A stretch of 64,000 nt of DNA from Membranipora membranacea (GCA_914767715.1 OU612073.1:13764001-13828000); one strand, 5' to 3'. Counted from the stretch's first letter, positions 1 through 13,300 are shown. A program made the numbers and translations. Notes: a model not told the origin generated them from the letters alone.

Positions 1-2063
1 ATTGAATGTGTCTTGCAGGACTTAGAATAGGTACGGGGGCACCACAGACAATTACTGATAGAAAATTTAGTGTACCAAAGAGCATGTAGGAGGACTGTTG
101 AGGGAGGGTTTGATCAAAGCCATTCAAATGACTTGGCCGATGACTTTCGGTAAATAGTTTAGAATAGTTTTCATTTTGTACCTCAGTAACAATAAAGTAA
201 TGAGAGGGTGTTCATCGAACAAAGCATTCATGTTTTATGATTTGAATGCATCATGATAGATTGCACTTGAGTTTGTTATACAGTCTCATCTTCTCACATA
301 CAAACCCTTTTATTTCATGACAGCTACTACTGATGACCCTCATACCAAACTGATCACTTCCAGACTCTTAACGTATAAGGAAATTTCCTATGCATAACCC
401 TCACAATACTATTATAGATTGTCTGCTCAACACAAAAAAGAAGATAAATCTTGATGCTGAATCAAGCCGTAGAAGCCATATAAATTTCAATGTTGCCGAT
501 AGGCAATAAATTGTTTGTAAAGCAGCAAACAATATATGCAACTAACTTTAGCATTTGTTATAATTTGATGTCAACTTCAAGGTCGTATTGTTTACAAAAA
601 GTTGGGGAGGCATAAATCCTTGAGGTCACAAAGTAACACTATAAGCTCCTACTGGGTGAGGGCCCAGTCTCAACATCGTTATAAGAGGTCGTAAATGAGC
701 TGATTCTGACATGGAGTAGCGGTTATGGGCCACTTTTATTGGCGTTCTAGTGGAGCGCTCCAAGCCCAGCCTCCCATTAAAATAAGGGCCTCACACTGAA
801 CTCTAATGATGTCTTTGTCGTTGTGGTAGAGTATTAGATGGCTAATAGTAATACATTGGGGAACTTATTTGCCTCTCATTGTCCGCACAGATGTTTGATC
901 ATCGCATACTCCGGGAAATAACCATTTATGCCATATTCAGAATTGAAATCATATTGTTATCATAAAAAATATCAGCAGTTTGATCTGATGCTCTCTATAA
1001 TTTTAGATTGTTGTTTTCCAGTCCTGATTTGAATTTGGCGAGTTGTTGGTTTCATCACAATAACCATACAGCATTTACCATTTAATGCCAATGCATACAA
1101 TTCATCGGTGTTTGTGTAGCCAATATCTGCATGCAATTCAGGATTTTATCTCTGATAATTTGACTCCAATCCACCATCAGTATAACCTAACCACACAAGG
1201 CTACCTACCACACATGTGACCTAACCACGCAAGGCATGCATCCATTATCAGTATCCATGCCAGTTATGTTTTACTTTTCGGTGCAATCATGCATACAAGG
1301 ATACGCACAAGATAAGATCACAGCGTAAGGATATATCCTTACTCTGTGATTAGATACCTAAACATTAAACCCATTGCTTCATTTGAGCATGATTTGAGAC
1401 ATACTGAACTATCTATATTGCATACACGACATTCTTGTGCTCTGAACTGTGACATTCAACCTAATATAAATAATAAGGCCTTCATCGCTTTAGTAGTTAG
1501 TTAAGTAACTCAGTGAAGGTTTAGCTGTTATGGTGGATTACTGTCATTACGAGTCAGATTAGATATCAGAGATTTGTTGGAACTCAACTTATGAGTTTGT
1601 GGTAAAGCACTATAGAAGGCTACGGGCTAGATTGGCAAGCAGCGCTGTAAGTTAATTAATATACTATAATGCTATAGTTGACATTGAGTAGTATTTGTAA
1701 ATGAACCTACTTACTCCACTGTCTTGAAATAAGATGTAGGCTACATTACTATATTCCTAATATGATCGGGGTTGTGTGGGGTTGGGGTCGAGGTCGAGGG
1801 GCGAGAAACCTGCTCTATTAAAACTCATTTGAATGATTCCAAACAAAGTGCTATGAATGCCTGTGTAAGCATAGGACATCCGCTTTCCCCAGACTTCGAA
1901 CTTCAAACACCATCCAATGACTGTAACATACATGCTTTCTAAAATATTTACATATCAGGAAGTTAAGTCCTATACCTAATAACATAACCCACAGTGTTTA
2001 AACCTGACCATTGATTACTAGACACAAAATTACAGTTGAATTTAGAAGCATGCTTTTATGGCT
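1..2063. other. non-coding, AT-rich flank
   Basis: I see no supportable gene here. The only distinctive structure is a 34-bp near-perfect palindrome at 1317-1350, listed separately. Open frames are short and show no family motif or splice-phase continuity. Confidence 0.6.
1317..1350. repeat. 34-bp near-perfect palindrome, end of a dispersed repeat
   Basis: The left half (1317-1333) is the reverse complement of the right half (1334-1350) with one mismatch. The right half, ending CTTACTCTGTGAT, recurs at about 19661-19683 and 55922-55941, so this is probably the terminus of a small dispersed element, here joined head to head. No coding content is attached. Confidence 0.6.
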
Positions 2064-5000
2064 AGGAGAGGTATACACCCGAGGGTGCTGGGGGCTGGAA
2101 CAATCAACAATGAAAGCTCCCCCAGTGGGTCTCGAACCCACAACTCCTGCGGCACTAATCGCCTGGCAGTGAATAGCAAGCGCGCTAACCGATTGCGCCA
2201 TCTCACCATCCCCAAAAAAGAATGGGTCGATGGCGCTAATTAGATAGCCCGCTATTCACTACTCGGAGTTGTGTTCTCTCATCCCACAGCACATTCCAAT
2301 CCACCATTGCCACCCTATGAAACACAGCGTACGTGTTAGGGTTATTGGCCTTACATGGCCCATTGCTGGGACCCCTTGTAGTAGGTTTAGCTGTCTTTCC
2401 AGCTTGTCAGCATGTCTTTCCATGCTGTCACATGTCTTTCCATGAGTCAGTCAGTAGACAAGTACACAGGAGAGGTATACACCCGAGGGTGCTGGGGGCT
2501 GGAACAATCAACAATGAAAGCTCCCCCAGTGGGTCTCGAACCCACAACTCCTGCGGCACTAATCGCCTGGCAGTGAATAGCAAGCGCGCTAACCGATTGC
2601 GCCATCTCACCATCCCCAAAAAAGAATGGGTCGATGGCGCTAATTAGATAGCCCGCTATTCACTACTCGGAGTTGTGTTCTCTCATCCCACAGCACATTC
2701 CAATCCACCATTGCCACCCTATGAAACACAGCGTACGTGTTAGGGTTATTGGCCTTACATGGCCCATTGCTGGGACCCCTTGTAGTAGGTTTAGCTGTCT
2801 TTCCAGCTTGTCAGCATGTCTTTCCATGCTGTCACATGTCTTTCCATGAGTCAGTCAGTAGACAAGTACACAGGAGAGGTATACACCCGAGGGTGCTGGG
2901 GGCTGGAACAATCAACAATGAAAGCTCCCCCAGTGGGTCTCGAACCCACAACTCCTGCGGCACTAATCGCCTGGCAGTGAATAGCAAGCGCGCTAACCGA
3001 TTGCGCCATCTCACCATCCCCAAAAAAGAATGGGTCGATGGCGCTAATTAGATAGCCCGCTATTCACTACTCGGAGTTGTGTTCTCTCATCCCACAGCAC
3101 ATTCCAATCCACCATTGCCACCCTATGAAACACAGCGTACGTGTTAGGGTTATTGGCCTTACATGGCCCATTGCTGGGACCCCTTGTAGTAGGTTTAGCT
3201 GTCTTTCCAGCTTGTCAGCATGTCTTTCCATGCTGTCACATGTCTTTCCATGAGTCAGTCAGTAGACAAGTACACAGGAGAGGTATACACCCGAGGGTGC
3301 TGGGGGCTGGAACAATCAACAATGAAAGCTCCCCCAGTGGGTCTCGAACCCACAACTCCTGCGGCACTAATCGCCTGGCAGTGAATAGCAAGCGCGCTAA
3401 CCGATTGCGCCATCTCACCATCCCCAAAAAAGAATGGGTCGATGGCGCTAATTAGATAGCCCGCTATTCACTACTCGGAGTTGTGTTCTCTCATCCCACA
3501 GCACATTCCAATCCACCATTGCCACCCTATGAAACACAGCGTACGTGTTAGGGTTATTGGCCTTACATGGCCCATTGCTGGGACCCCTTGTAGTAGGTTT
3601 AGCTGTCTTTCCAGCTTGTCAGCATGTCTTTCCATGCTGTCACATGTCTTTCCATGAGTCAGTCAGTAGACAAGTACACAGGAGAGGTATACACCCGAGG
3701 GTGCTGGGGGCTGGAACAATCAACAATGAAAGCTCCCCCAGTGGGTCTCGAACCCACAACTCCTGCGGCACTAATCGCCTGGCAGTGAATAGCAAGCGCG
3801 CTAACCGATTGCGCCATCTCACCATCCCCAAAAAAGAATGGGTCGATGGCGCTAATTAGATAGCCCGCTATTCACTACTCGGAGTTGTGTTCTCTCATCC
3901 CACAGCACATTCCAATCCACCATTGCCACCCTATGAAACACAGCGTACGTGTTAGGGTTATTGGCCTTACATGGCCCATTGCTGGGACCCCTTGTAGTAG
4001 GTTTAGCTGTCTTTCCAGCTTGTCAGCATGTCTTTCCATGCTGTCACATGTCTTTCCATGAGTCAGTCAGTAGACAAGTACACAGGAGAGGTATACACCC
4101 GAGGGTGCTGGGGGCTGGAACAATCAACAATGAAAGCTCCCCCAGTGGGTCTCGAACCCACAACTCCTGCGGCACTAATCGCCTGGCAGTGAATAGCAAG
4201 CGCGCTAACCGATTGCGCCATCTCACCATCCCCAAAAAAGAATGGGTCGATGGCGCTAATTAGATAGCCCGCTATTCACTACTCGGAGTTGTGTTCTCTC
4301 ATCCCACAGCACATTCCAATCCACCATTGCCACCCTATGAAACACAGCGTACGTGTTAGGGTTATTGGCCTTACATGGCCCATTGCTGGGACCCCTTGTA
4401 GTAGGTTTAGCTGTCTTTCCAGCTTGTCAGCATGTCTTTCCATGCTGTCACATGTCTTTCCATGAGTCAGTCAGTAGACAAGTACACAGGAGAGGTATAC
4501 ACCCGAGGGTGCTGGGGGCTGGAACAATCAACAATGAAAGCTCCCCCAGTGGGTCTCGAACCCACAACTCCTGCGGCACTAATCGCCTGGCAGTGAATAG
4601 CAAGCGCGCTAACCGATTGCGCCATCTCACCATCCCCAAAAAAGAATGGGTCGATGGCGCTAATTAGATAGCCCGCTATTCACTACTCGGAGTTGTGTTC
4701 TCTCATCCCACAGCACATTCCAATCCACCATTGCCACCCTATGAAACACAGCGTACGTGTTAGGGTTATTGGCCTTACATGGCCCATTGCTGGGACCCCT
4801 TGTAGTAGGTTTAGCTGTCTTTCCAGCTTGTCAGCATGTCTTTCCATGCTGTCACATGTCTTTCCATGAGTCAGTCAGTAGACAAGTACACAGGAGAGGT
4901 ATACACCCGAGGGTGCTGGGGGCTGGAACAATCAACAATGAAAGCTCCCCCAGTGGGTCTCGAACCCACAACTCCTGCGGCACTAATCGCCTGGCAGTGA

Positions 5001-6702
5001 ATAGCAAGCGCGCTAACCGATTGCGCCATCTCACCATCCCCAAAAAAGAATGGGTCGATGGCGCTAATTAGATAGCCCGCTATTCACTACTCGGAGTTGT
5101 GTTCTCTCATCCCACAGCACATTCCAATCCACCATTGCCACCCTATGAAACACAGCGTACGTGTTAGGGTTATTGGCCTTACATGGCCCATTGCTGGGAC
5201 CCCTTGTAGTAGGTTTAGCTGTCTTTCCAGCTTGTCAGCATGTCTTTCCATGCTGTCACATGTCTTTCCATGAGTCAGTCAGTAGACAAGTACACAGGAG
5301 AGGTATACACCCGAGGGTGCTGGGGGCTGGAACAATCAACAATGAAAGCTCCCCCAGTGGGTCTCGAACCCACAACTCCTGCGGCACTAATCGCCTGGCA
5401 GTGAATAGCAAGCGCGCTAACCGATTGCGCCATCTCACCATCCCCAAAAAAGAATGGGTCGATGGCGCTAATTAGATAGCCCGCTATTCACTACTCGGAG
5501 TTGTGTTCTCTCATCCCACAGCACATTCCAATCCACCATTGCCACCCTATGAAACACAGCGTACGTGTTAGGGTTATTGGCCTTACATGGCCCATTGCTG
5601 GGACCCCTTGTAGTAGGTTTAGCTGTCTTTCCAGCTTGTCAGCATGTCTTTCCATGCTGTCACATGTCTTTCCATGAGTCAGTCAGTAGACAAGTACACA
5701 GGAGAGGTATACACCCGAGGGTGCTGGGGGCTGGAACAATCAACAATGAAAGCTCCCCCAGTGGGTCTCGAACCCACAACTCCTGCGGCACTAATCGCCT
5801 GGCAGTGAATAGCAAGCGCGCTAACCGATTGCGCCATCTCACCATCCCCAAAAAAGAATGGGTCGATGGCGCTAATTAGATAGCCCGCTATTCACTACTC
5901 GGAGTTGTGTTCTCTCATCCCACAGCACATTCCAATCCACCATTGCCACCCTATGAAACACAGCGTACGTGTTAGGGTTATTGGCCTTACATGGCCCATT
6001 GCTGGGACCCCTTGTAGTAGGTTTAGCTGTCTTTCCAGCTTGTCAGCATGTCTTTCCATGCTGTCACATGTCTTTCCATGAGTCAGTCAGTAGACAAGTA
6101 CACAGGAGAGGTATACACCCGAGGGTGCTGGGGGCTGGAACAATCAACAATGAAAGCTCCCCCAGTGGGTCTCGAACCCACAACTCCTGCGGCACTAATC
6201 GCCTGGCAGTGAATAGCAAGCGCGCTAACCGATTGCGCCATCTCACCATCCCCAAAAAAGAATGGGTCGATGGCGCTAATTAGATAGCCCGCTATTCACT
6301 ACTCGGAGTTGTGTTCTCTCATCCCACAGCACATTCCAATCCACCATTGCCACCCTATGAAACACAGCGTACGTGTTAGGGTTATTGGCCTTACATGGCC
6401 CATTGCTGGGACCCCTTGTAGTAGGTTTAGCTGTCTTTCCAGCTTGTCAGCATGTCTTTCCATGCTGTCACATGTCTTTCCATGAGTCAGTCAGTAGACA
6501 AGTACACAGGAGAGGTATACACCCGAGGGTGCTGGGGGCTGGAACAATCAACAATGAAAGCTCCCCCAGTGGGTCTCGAACCCACAACTCCTGCGGCACT
6601 AATCGCCTGGCAGTGAATAGCAAGCGCGCTAACCGATTGCGCCATCTCACCATCCCCAAAAAAGAATGGGTCGATGGCGCTAATTAGATAGCCCGCTATT
6701 CA
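2064..6702 (-). repeat. 404-bp tandem satellite built from a tRNA-Ile-like SINE
   Basis: The array is 4639 bp with a period of exactly 404 bp. It reads as 12 copies of a ~195-bp segment (S) alternating with 11 copies of a ~209-bp spacer (L), so it begins and ends with S. By eye the units are identical at every base I compared. S, read on the minus strand, has a tRNA-like head. L holds three short copies of a TGTCTTTCCA motif. The left edge is at AGGAGAGG (2064) and the right edge is inside GCTATTCA (6702). Small open frames inside the unit repeat with it and are not genes. The array sits about 600 bp upstream of the proposed start of the LRR-Roc-COR-caspase gene. Confidence 0.95.
2117..2206 (-). 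repeat. tRNA-Ile(UAU)-like SINE head, first of 12 copies
   Basis: On the minus strand the segment has a box A (TGGCGCAATCGGTTAGCGCG) that resembles eukaryotic intron-containing tRNA-Ile(UAU), and a consensus box B (GGTTCGAGACC) inside a perfect 5-bp T stem. The seven bases on each side that would form the acceptor stem do not pair, and the anticodon arm is not clean. It is therefore a tRNA-derived pol III promoter head, not a working tRNA gene. Eleven further copies start every 404 bp, at 2521, 2925, 3329, 3733, 4137, 4541, 4945, 5349, 5753, 6157 and 6561. Confidence 0.85.
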
Positions 6703-6740
6703 TTACACAATCATTCATTACACAATCATTACAACTCCTA
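6703..6740. repeat. short direct repeat at the right edge of the satellite
   Basis: CATTCATTACACAAT occurs twice in succession just after the last satellite unit. It may be a target duplication or a tail of the ancestral SINE insertion, but no matching copy is seen at the left edge. Confidence 0.5.
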
Positions 6741-6800
6741 CCTCTTCCTAAGCTTGTTTGTTATTTCACTTCACTTTTTGCGCATAAGATAAACAATTTT

Positions 6801-7110
6801 TTGACACCTCCATTTATATATAGAGGATTTAAAAACACAACCAAGTTCAATTTTGGTGATAAACATTTACTTTTATATCATACAGACAATCTAAGATACA
6901 AAGTTTCTGCTACATACAATTCTTTACCGTTACATTTGAGATCTAAAGAGAAGTTCAGTTCATTCAAAACTTTACTTTTCAACAATATATTATCGACTTG
7001 ACCAACATCATTGATGATATTCTTTCCTATTTTTTGTTTTAAAAAAAATTTTTCTGGCACTGAATGCAAAACATTTCGAATGAGATGACTTTGGTTGCCA
7101 ATAAAAGCAT
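6801..7110 (+). mobile_element. LINE 3'-end fragment (RT C-terminus)
   Basis: A 66-codon open stretch (6801-7001) carries the pattern YNSLPLHLR followed by FKTLL. This is the usual C-terminal signature of CR1/Jockey-like reverse transcriptase ORFs. About 110 bp of it (6930-7040) recurs inverted at 58326-58437, which confirms a dispersed repeat. The polymerase core is absent, so this is a 5'-truncated relic. Confidence 0.7.
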
Positions 7111-7313
7111 ATATATGGCAGTTGAAATGGTCTGATTGATCTTGAGTCGGCAAGGATAGTGCAGCAAATTTACCTCCTCCTTACAAACTACTGTAGTCTG
7201 ACGTTTACCATTCATTCACCATAACATAATTGTTCAATATCCGCTATTGCAGGGCTGCGCTCAAGTGGTCGAGCAACTCAGACTGAAGAAGGTTACTGCT
7301 TCAGTTTACAGAG

Positions 7314-7338
7314 ATGGGATCGGGTCAGGAGCGTGAAA
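7314..7338 (+). CDS. proposed first coding exon (8 codons plus 1 nt)
   Basis: The ATG at 7314 opens a 25-nt exon ending at GAAA|gtaagt, phase 1. This matches the phase required by the acceptor at 8393 and yields a Lys codon across the junction. An in-frame TGA lies upstream. The choice rests only on phase and a good donor, because no homology helps with so short an exon. An ATG at 8300 reads into exon 2, but it lies inside the TIR of a foldback element, so I prefer splicing. Confidence 0.4.
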
Positions 7339-10300
7339 GTAAGTAGGCTGAGGTGTAGATTTTTCGTAAAGCCTTGATCTAGGGTCACTCCCGCCCTAGC
7401 GGTTGCAGCAGCAGGTCATGCTTGATCTAGCTCAGACCTATGCCAGCTTCACTAGGTAATGAAGATGCATGAAGATATAGGCCTTAGTTGCTATGCAAAC
7501 TCTAATGAATGAATAGTCACAGCTTTATGACATAATATGTTGAAATAAGTCGTTGGTTAAAAATATTGGTTAAAATCCCAATCGTTAGTCACTCACCACA
7601 TCGTGGCGGCGAAATAGTGTGCCTGAAGGGCGAGGCTGCAATGACTGCGCCAATTTGCTCTCAGTTTGTAGGCAAGTCGGAGCACACCTGGGGGTCCAAC
7701 AACTCCCAGTAGTCAGTTGACTGCAGTGGGATTTCAACTTATGACCTTCAACACTGTCATGATAAATGCTAGTCTCCACAAAGATGAGGGTCAATTATTT
7801 TAGATCGCACATAAAGACTTCAGAAGAACCACAGCAATACATAGTCTGGCAGCTAGTTATGCAATATTTTCCCATTCAGAAATTCAGAGCACTATTGGGT
7901 AAAAGTTATGTATAGTGTTAGTAATTGTTCGCCCTTCTCATCTATGAGCTATGAGGCATCCATGGTGCCTAGCGCTGTGCCAACCTAATAAGCTACCACT
8001 TCAAAATAATTTTAATAACCATTCTTTTCCACATAAGTTCAAAATCAATATAGTTCCAGTGTCAGTAGACATTTTACAATACTAGATAACTTCATTTATT
8101 AATTTATACAGTTCTCTCAAGTAGATAGAAGTGATAGTTTATCGGGTTGGTACAGCACTAGGCCCCATGCCCTCATAGCTCATAGATGAGAAGGGAGGAA
8201 AATTTTTAATACTATACATAATTTTACCAAAAAGTGCTCTGAATTTTCCAAGCGTGAAAATATTGCGTAACTACTGCAGAACTAGCTGCCAGACTATTTA
8301 TGGCTGTGGTCTTTTTGAAGTCTTTAATCCTGTACATGTGCGATGAAGCACATACCTACCACTCATACCTTGCCCATGTTGTTTATTTATCAGAGTACAC
8401 AGTAAGTTTCTGGTTCGACGACCCACCAAATATTCTAAAATTCAATCCTGAGGAGCACGAGAAACGCGTCTTCACCAGGCTGACAGAGAGTGAGCTTGGA
8501 AACCTGATATACAAAGGCCAACCAGAGAGGAAAATAACAGTATTATATGTACTCGGTAACTTACCAAACATCATCTCCATCGCTCCTAAGCTCCGGTGGC
8601 TCAGACTGTCAGCTTTCACAGAGGAAGTTAGGAAACTTGGATGTTTTCGTACACTTCATGAGAGGTATTGATTGCGATAGGGGGAAAATACAAATACTAT
8701 TTTCTGACCCAAAATGCAGTGTCCCGGGATGGATGGTGGCGCTGCGTGGCACCAAGCTCTATCAGCCATCTTATTATGTCTTCAACATCAAAATACAAAT
8801 ACTAATATAAAACCATATTGCATAAAAATTTACAATCATTAAATTTATAGTTTGCTACAAGATGAGCGACCCCCGACTCTAAATAAGTCGTTTGAATCGA
8901 CACTTGACAAGTTTATCATTTTCATTTCTTCAAAAATTGCTATCCAACAATTGAGTTGATAGTTTTGCTGTTATATTCAGGCTTACATACGTGAGAGATA
9001 CCCTAGAAGTTCTGGACATATCAAACAATGATTTACATGAAGAAGGAGTACCATCATGGGTCAGAGAATTTCCATATCTCAAATGCTTGGATTTATCCAG
9101 ATGTGGACTAAAGGATCTCCCATCTTGGTAAGTTTCAGCAGATTACAGAGGATTAGAATTTAACATCAATGTGGTATGGGTTCTCTTAGAACAAATTTGA
9201 TTCAATTGCCTGCATTCCTGTTGCTCCCTTCCACTGGTCACCCCGGGGGCAAAGGCCTGCGGCGTGACCAGTGGATCGGGAGCGACTCGGAATGCAGGCA
9301 AATGGACCAAACTTGGTCTAGGGTTCACTGGATCATGGGTTACCAAGGACAGGTAGGTCAAAGCTTTGTTTCCAGAGTAATGAAATGGAACAGGGCTTGA
9401 AAAAGGTCTTGTTATGATCACTTGAGACACACCTACTGTGTCAATTACTACCCATTATGTCAAACCACCGAAACTAACAAAATGCACTGAGGGATCGATG
9501 AGATTGATTGAGATGCTCATCAACACACAGGGGTGGCTTCATGCTGCTGGGGCCGGCCATTGAGGAGGTTGTACTAGAGAAGGCCTCAAAACAGCGCTTG
9601 ACTCATGGTTTCTAGCTGAAGACCTGTGTGTTGTGCAGTGGTACGCGCGCCACTGTATGTTGTATCCATAGAGTTATTATATACTCTAGAGTGGACAATG
9701 CAGTGCTAAAAACATCCGACTTAATTATTGCGAAATCCATGACACAACGCAATCTGGTTGTGCATGGCTAGTGCCTGTATCATATAACTTATCATTGAGA
9801 ATATACATATCGGGTATGGAAATTTAGATTTTTAGAGCTTTTATAGCTATTTTATCGGAAATTTTTTCAAGTGACTTTATGTGGATCACTTGCATGAATT
9901 TTCACTCGCAGCCAGAGGAAAACGTTTCTATTTTTTCCCATAAAAATAAGCCAAAATCTCTATCGAATAGTGGACGAATCATTGACTTAACCATTGAACA
10001 TATTAGAATTGGACAAACAAATTTAGTTTATGGAGCACTAATGGCCATTTTTATCAGAGAATTAACACCATTTACATCACCTGCAGGTGTTCTCTCTTAC
10101 AGTCAGTATAAAAATTTTCTTATTCCCCCATTAAAATAAGTCAAATATCAACCGCAAACACATGAGCTAAATCGCAATGACAGGACTAGCTCGTTTCTGC
10201 CACTCGCCACTGTGTCCTGTCTGTTGCACACTCAGTCGGTTTATTTTATCTGTTCAGTTCCAGCTACTGACGATGATTTGTGATAACATGTGGTACAAGT

Positions 10301-13300
10301 AGCCTGTGGAAAAACAATTGGAGGTGAAAAAGCTTGCTGCTTGCCTTTATTGTTTGTAGAGCATTTTTAGCAATATATTTGTAAACTTTTCATGTCACAC
10401 TATAAGACGACTTGCAAGTGGTTTCTTTAGCAGTAAGGGGATAAAAAGATTTGTGTTATCCCCTTAAAACACCAAAATCTCAACCGCCAACACATCATCG
10501 CGATAAAATCACAATACCAGGCTAGCCGGTTTTCGCCCCTGCCACTTGCCTTCCAGTTTAACTGTGTCCTGTATCTCTTACCAAAATGTTATACACTCAG
10601 TGAGTTCATTTTATCTGTCCAGTATTATGACTTCCATTTATACAAGGCGTGCAAGTAACCCGTGTGGTTCAAAAATTTTCTGCCCAAAGATCTCGGGTTT
10701 TTGTTTGGCTATGTCGTTTAAAGCTCTTAATTCCCTGTCCGGGGTGGCCGCTCGATTTTTTATTGCCGAAACTATTCAAGCCAACACATCAAAAAATGCA
10801 TAAACTCTTCTGCTGAGTCGCTGAATATCAAGAAAACGCCGAATGGACAACTCAAGATACATACTTGTCAAGATTGATTATATGAAAATGGCAGTCAGTT
10901 ATCAATTATGGAGAAAACACCATAATATTTCGTCTTTGCAACACCAATCTTCAGTTGAGAAGAGTATAGAGGGCGTAATTAGAGGCTTTAATAATATTTC
11001 ATCTTTAGGTACATATATTGGTATACAATGTGAATCTTTTAACCAATGATACATTATCATTGGTCCGAATCTTTCTATTTGCACTCGCCTCTGCGATCTA
11101 CCAACAAGACAGATATTAACATGGTTATATTAGTGCTGAGAAAGCCGCTATAATTTCGCTCTCCGATGTGACATTTTCACAGATATTTCAGATTTCTCAC
11201 AATACTCAAACTGAGAGATAATTTGGTTCAGGGGGGAGATGGGTGTGATGTAACTTTATTTGATGGTTGTTTATTTGTAAACGTAAACATCACATACACT
11301 ATTTTTACACCTCACTCACCTCACTCTACACAGTCTACTTGTACCTCTTTTAATTCTTTTAATTTTAATTAGGTCAGGTAATTTCTATTTCATCACAATG
11401 ATGTGTTTGCGGTTGAGATTTTGGCTTATTTTAATGGGAAAACATTGAAACATGTTCTACTGGCAGCGAGTGAAAATACCTGCAAGTGATCCACATAGTG
11501 TAACACAAAAGAATTTCCGAAAAAAATAGCTATAAGCGCTCAAAAAGTCTAAATTTCCATGCGCGTTACGTATATTCTCAATGATAAGTTATATGATGCA
11601 GGCACTAGCCATGCACAACCAGATTGCGGTGTGTCATGGATTTCGCAATAATTAAGTAGGACAAAAACTGATGCTATTTTTGTACTCATTGTCCACTCTA
11701 GAGTATATAATAACTCTATGGTTGCACCTCTTATCTCTATGGCAAAGATGTGTGGATATGTGAATGGTTTTCCTGGTTTTGTTCAGTTGTCACATGTTTG
11801 GTTATAAGCATCACAGTTAACGTTGTTTTACAGGATTTCTGAATTACAATGTTTAGAGAAGCTTGTACTCTCTCATAACCAGTTCGAGGATGGAGTTCTG
11901 CCAGAGGTAGTATGCAAGCTGAGCAAGCTCAGAGAGTTGAATCTGGTTGATTGCGGTCTCAAGACTCTACCTGATAGGTATGTGTCCTCTTTAATACAAA
12001 ACTTCGAGTCCAACCTTCACCTTCAGGTCAGTGGTTGAGTTACAACAAATGGTCTAATATGAAGGTATACCTAGTTACCAATGAATGAATTCCACTGAAT
12101 AGGAATTAAAATCTCCAGTGCCCCAATGATGGTGACCTAGCGTCCCTGATAAAATTAAGTGAAACAGATTTATTCCACATATTGTTTGGAAGTAGCCTAG
12201 AATTAGTTTATTTCAGCCTATGTTATAGAATATATATTGTGTGTTGCAGCTTTGAGAATCTCAAGAGTTTAGAATTACTTAATCTGGAAGCGAACGAGCT
12301 TACAGATTTTCCTGATGTAATCACCAAACTGACAACCCTACAGCAACTTTACCTTCCGCACAATAGAATCTCAAACCTCCCAGAAAGGTGTGTTCTTTAT
12401 AACAGTAGAAAACCCAACTTTTATGATCAGATCAGAGAGAGAAACTTGTTCTTGATTGCAATGTTATGGCTTTTAATGATTCTTTCATTTCAAGGCAAAC
12501 ATACTACATTCCCTTCTTAAAAGAGTAGAATATTCCACATTATGAAAAATATCGTAATGTAGGGTAATGTAGGGTAATGTTTGATATGTCCTATGTCCTA
12601 ATATGACGTCATGCGAACATGTTAACAGGCATGTTAACAATGCTGACGCTGCACAAACCTCAGCACTTTGCACATGAGCACCAATCAATTAAGGCTGGTA
12701 AACTTTGTACTGTAGCGTTTGGAATATCCAAATGCGCTTGAGTTCCTAGTTTGGATGGGGTGACTTTCCAGTTTGAGCACATTTAGATTAATCCAAACAC
12801 TACGGTGCAGAGAGACTGAGATCACTGAGTCGATCTGCAAGCAGTGTGGATCCTCAGAGGATTTTATGTGTATACAAAAACCAATTTAGGAGCTGTCGAG
12901 GTTGCAACCTCTTGTCAATGTGTTTAGACCATCATGAACACAAGACAAAGGTCATCGTATTATGACATGCAAAAGTTTCTGTTGTTGATGTCAGCATTCC
13001 ATAATTTTTGTTGCAGCTTTGGACAATTGAAAGCCCTGAAGTGTTTGAATATAAGAGAAAACACGTTTCGAAGCCTGCCTTCCTGCATTTACCAGTTAAA
13101 TGACCTGGAGAATTTAAATGCCAGTGGAAATAAACTAACTAGCGTTGAACCAGAGATAATCACCCTTCCAAAACTTGAGGTCTTAGGCTTGACTGGATGT
13201 ACAACTCTTCGCAGTCCTCCGTCAGAAGTTTGTGAGCAGGGCATTGAAAGCATAAGACAGTACTTTGTCGACTTATCTACTGGCGTAAGGAAGACAATTC

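Noticed and set aside
2335-2350. TTAGGG telomere-like motif in each satellite unit
   Set aside because: There is one motif per 404-bp unit and no tandem hexamers.
2117-6650. Cluster of 12 functional tRNA-Ile genes
   Set aside because: The acceptor stem does not pair and the anticodon arm is abnormal, although boxes A and B are good. SINE heads fit better.
2333-6687. Eleven identical 104-codon plus-strand frames and eleven 63-codon minus-strand frames
   Set aside because: They repeat exactly with the 404-bp satellite unit and overlap tRNA-like sequence, so they are by-products of the repeat.
8300-8671. 123-codon frame as a stand-alone gene or as the true first exon
   Set aside because: Its first part lies in a foldback arm. 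A splice acceptor at 8393 and phase continuity make the right part exon 2.
9143-9430. Overlapping frames on both strands
   Set aside because: They lie over a palindromic hairpin element and have no homology.
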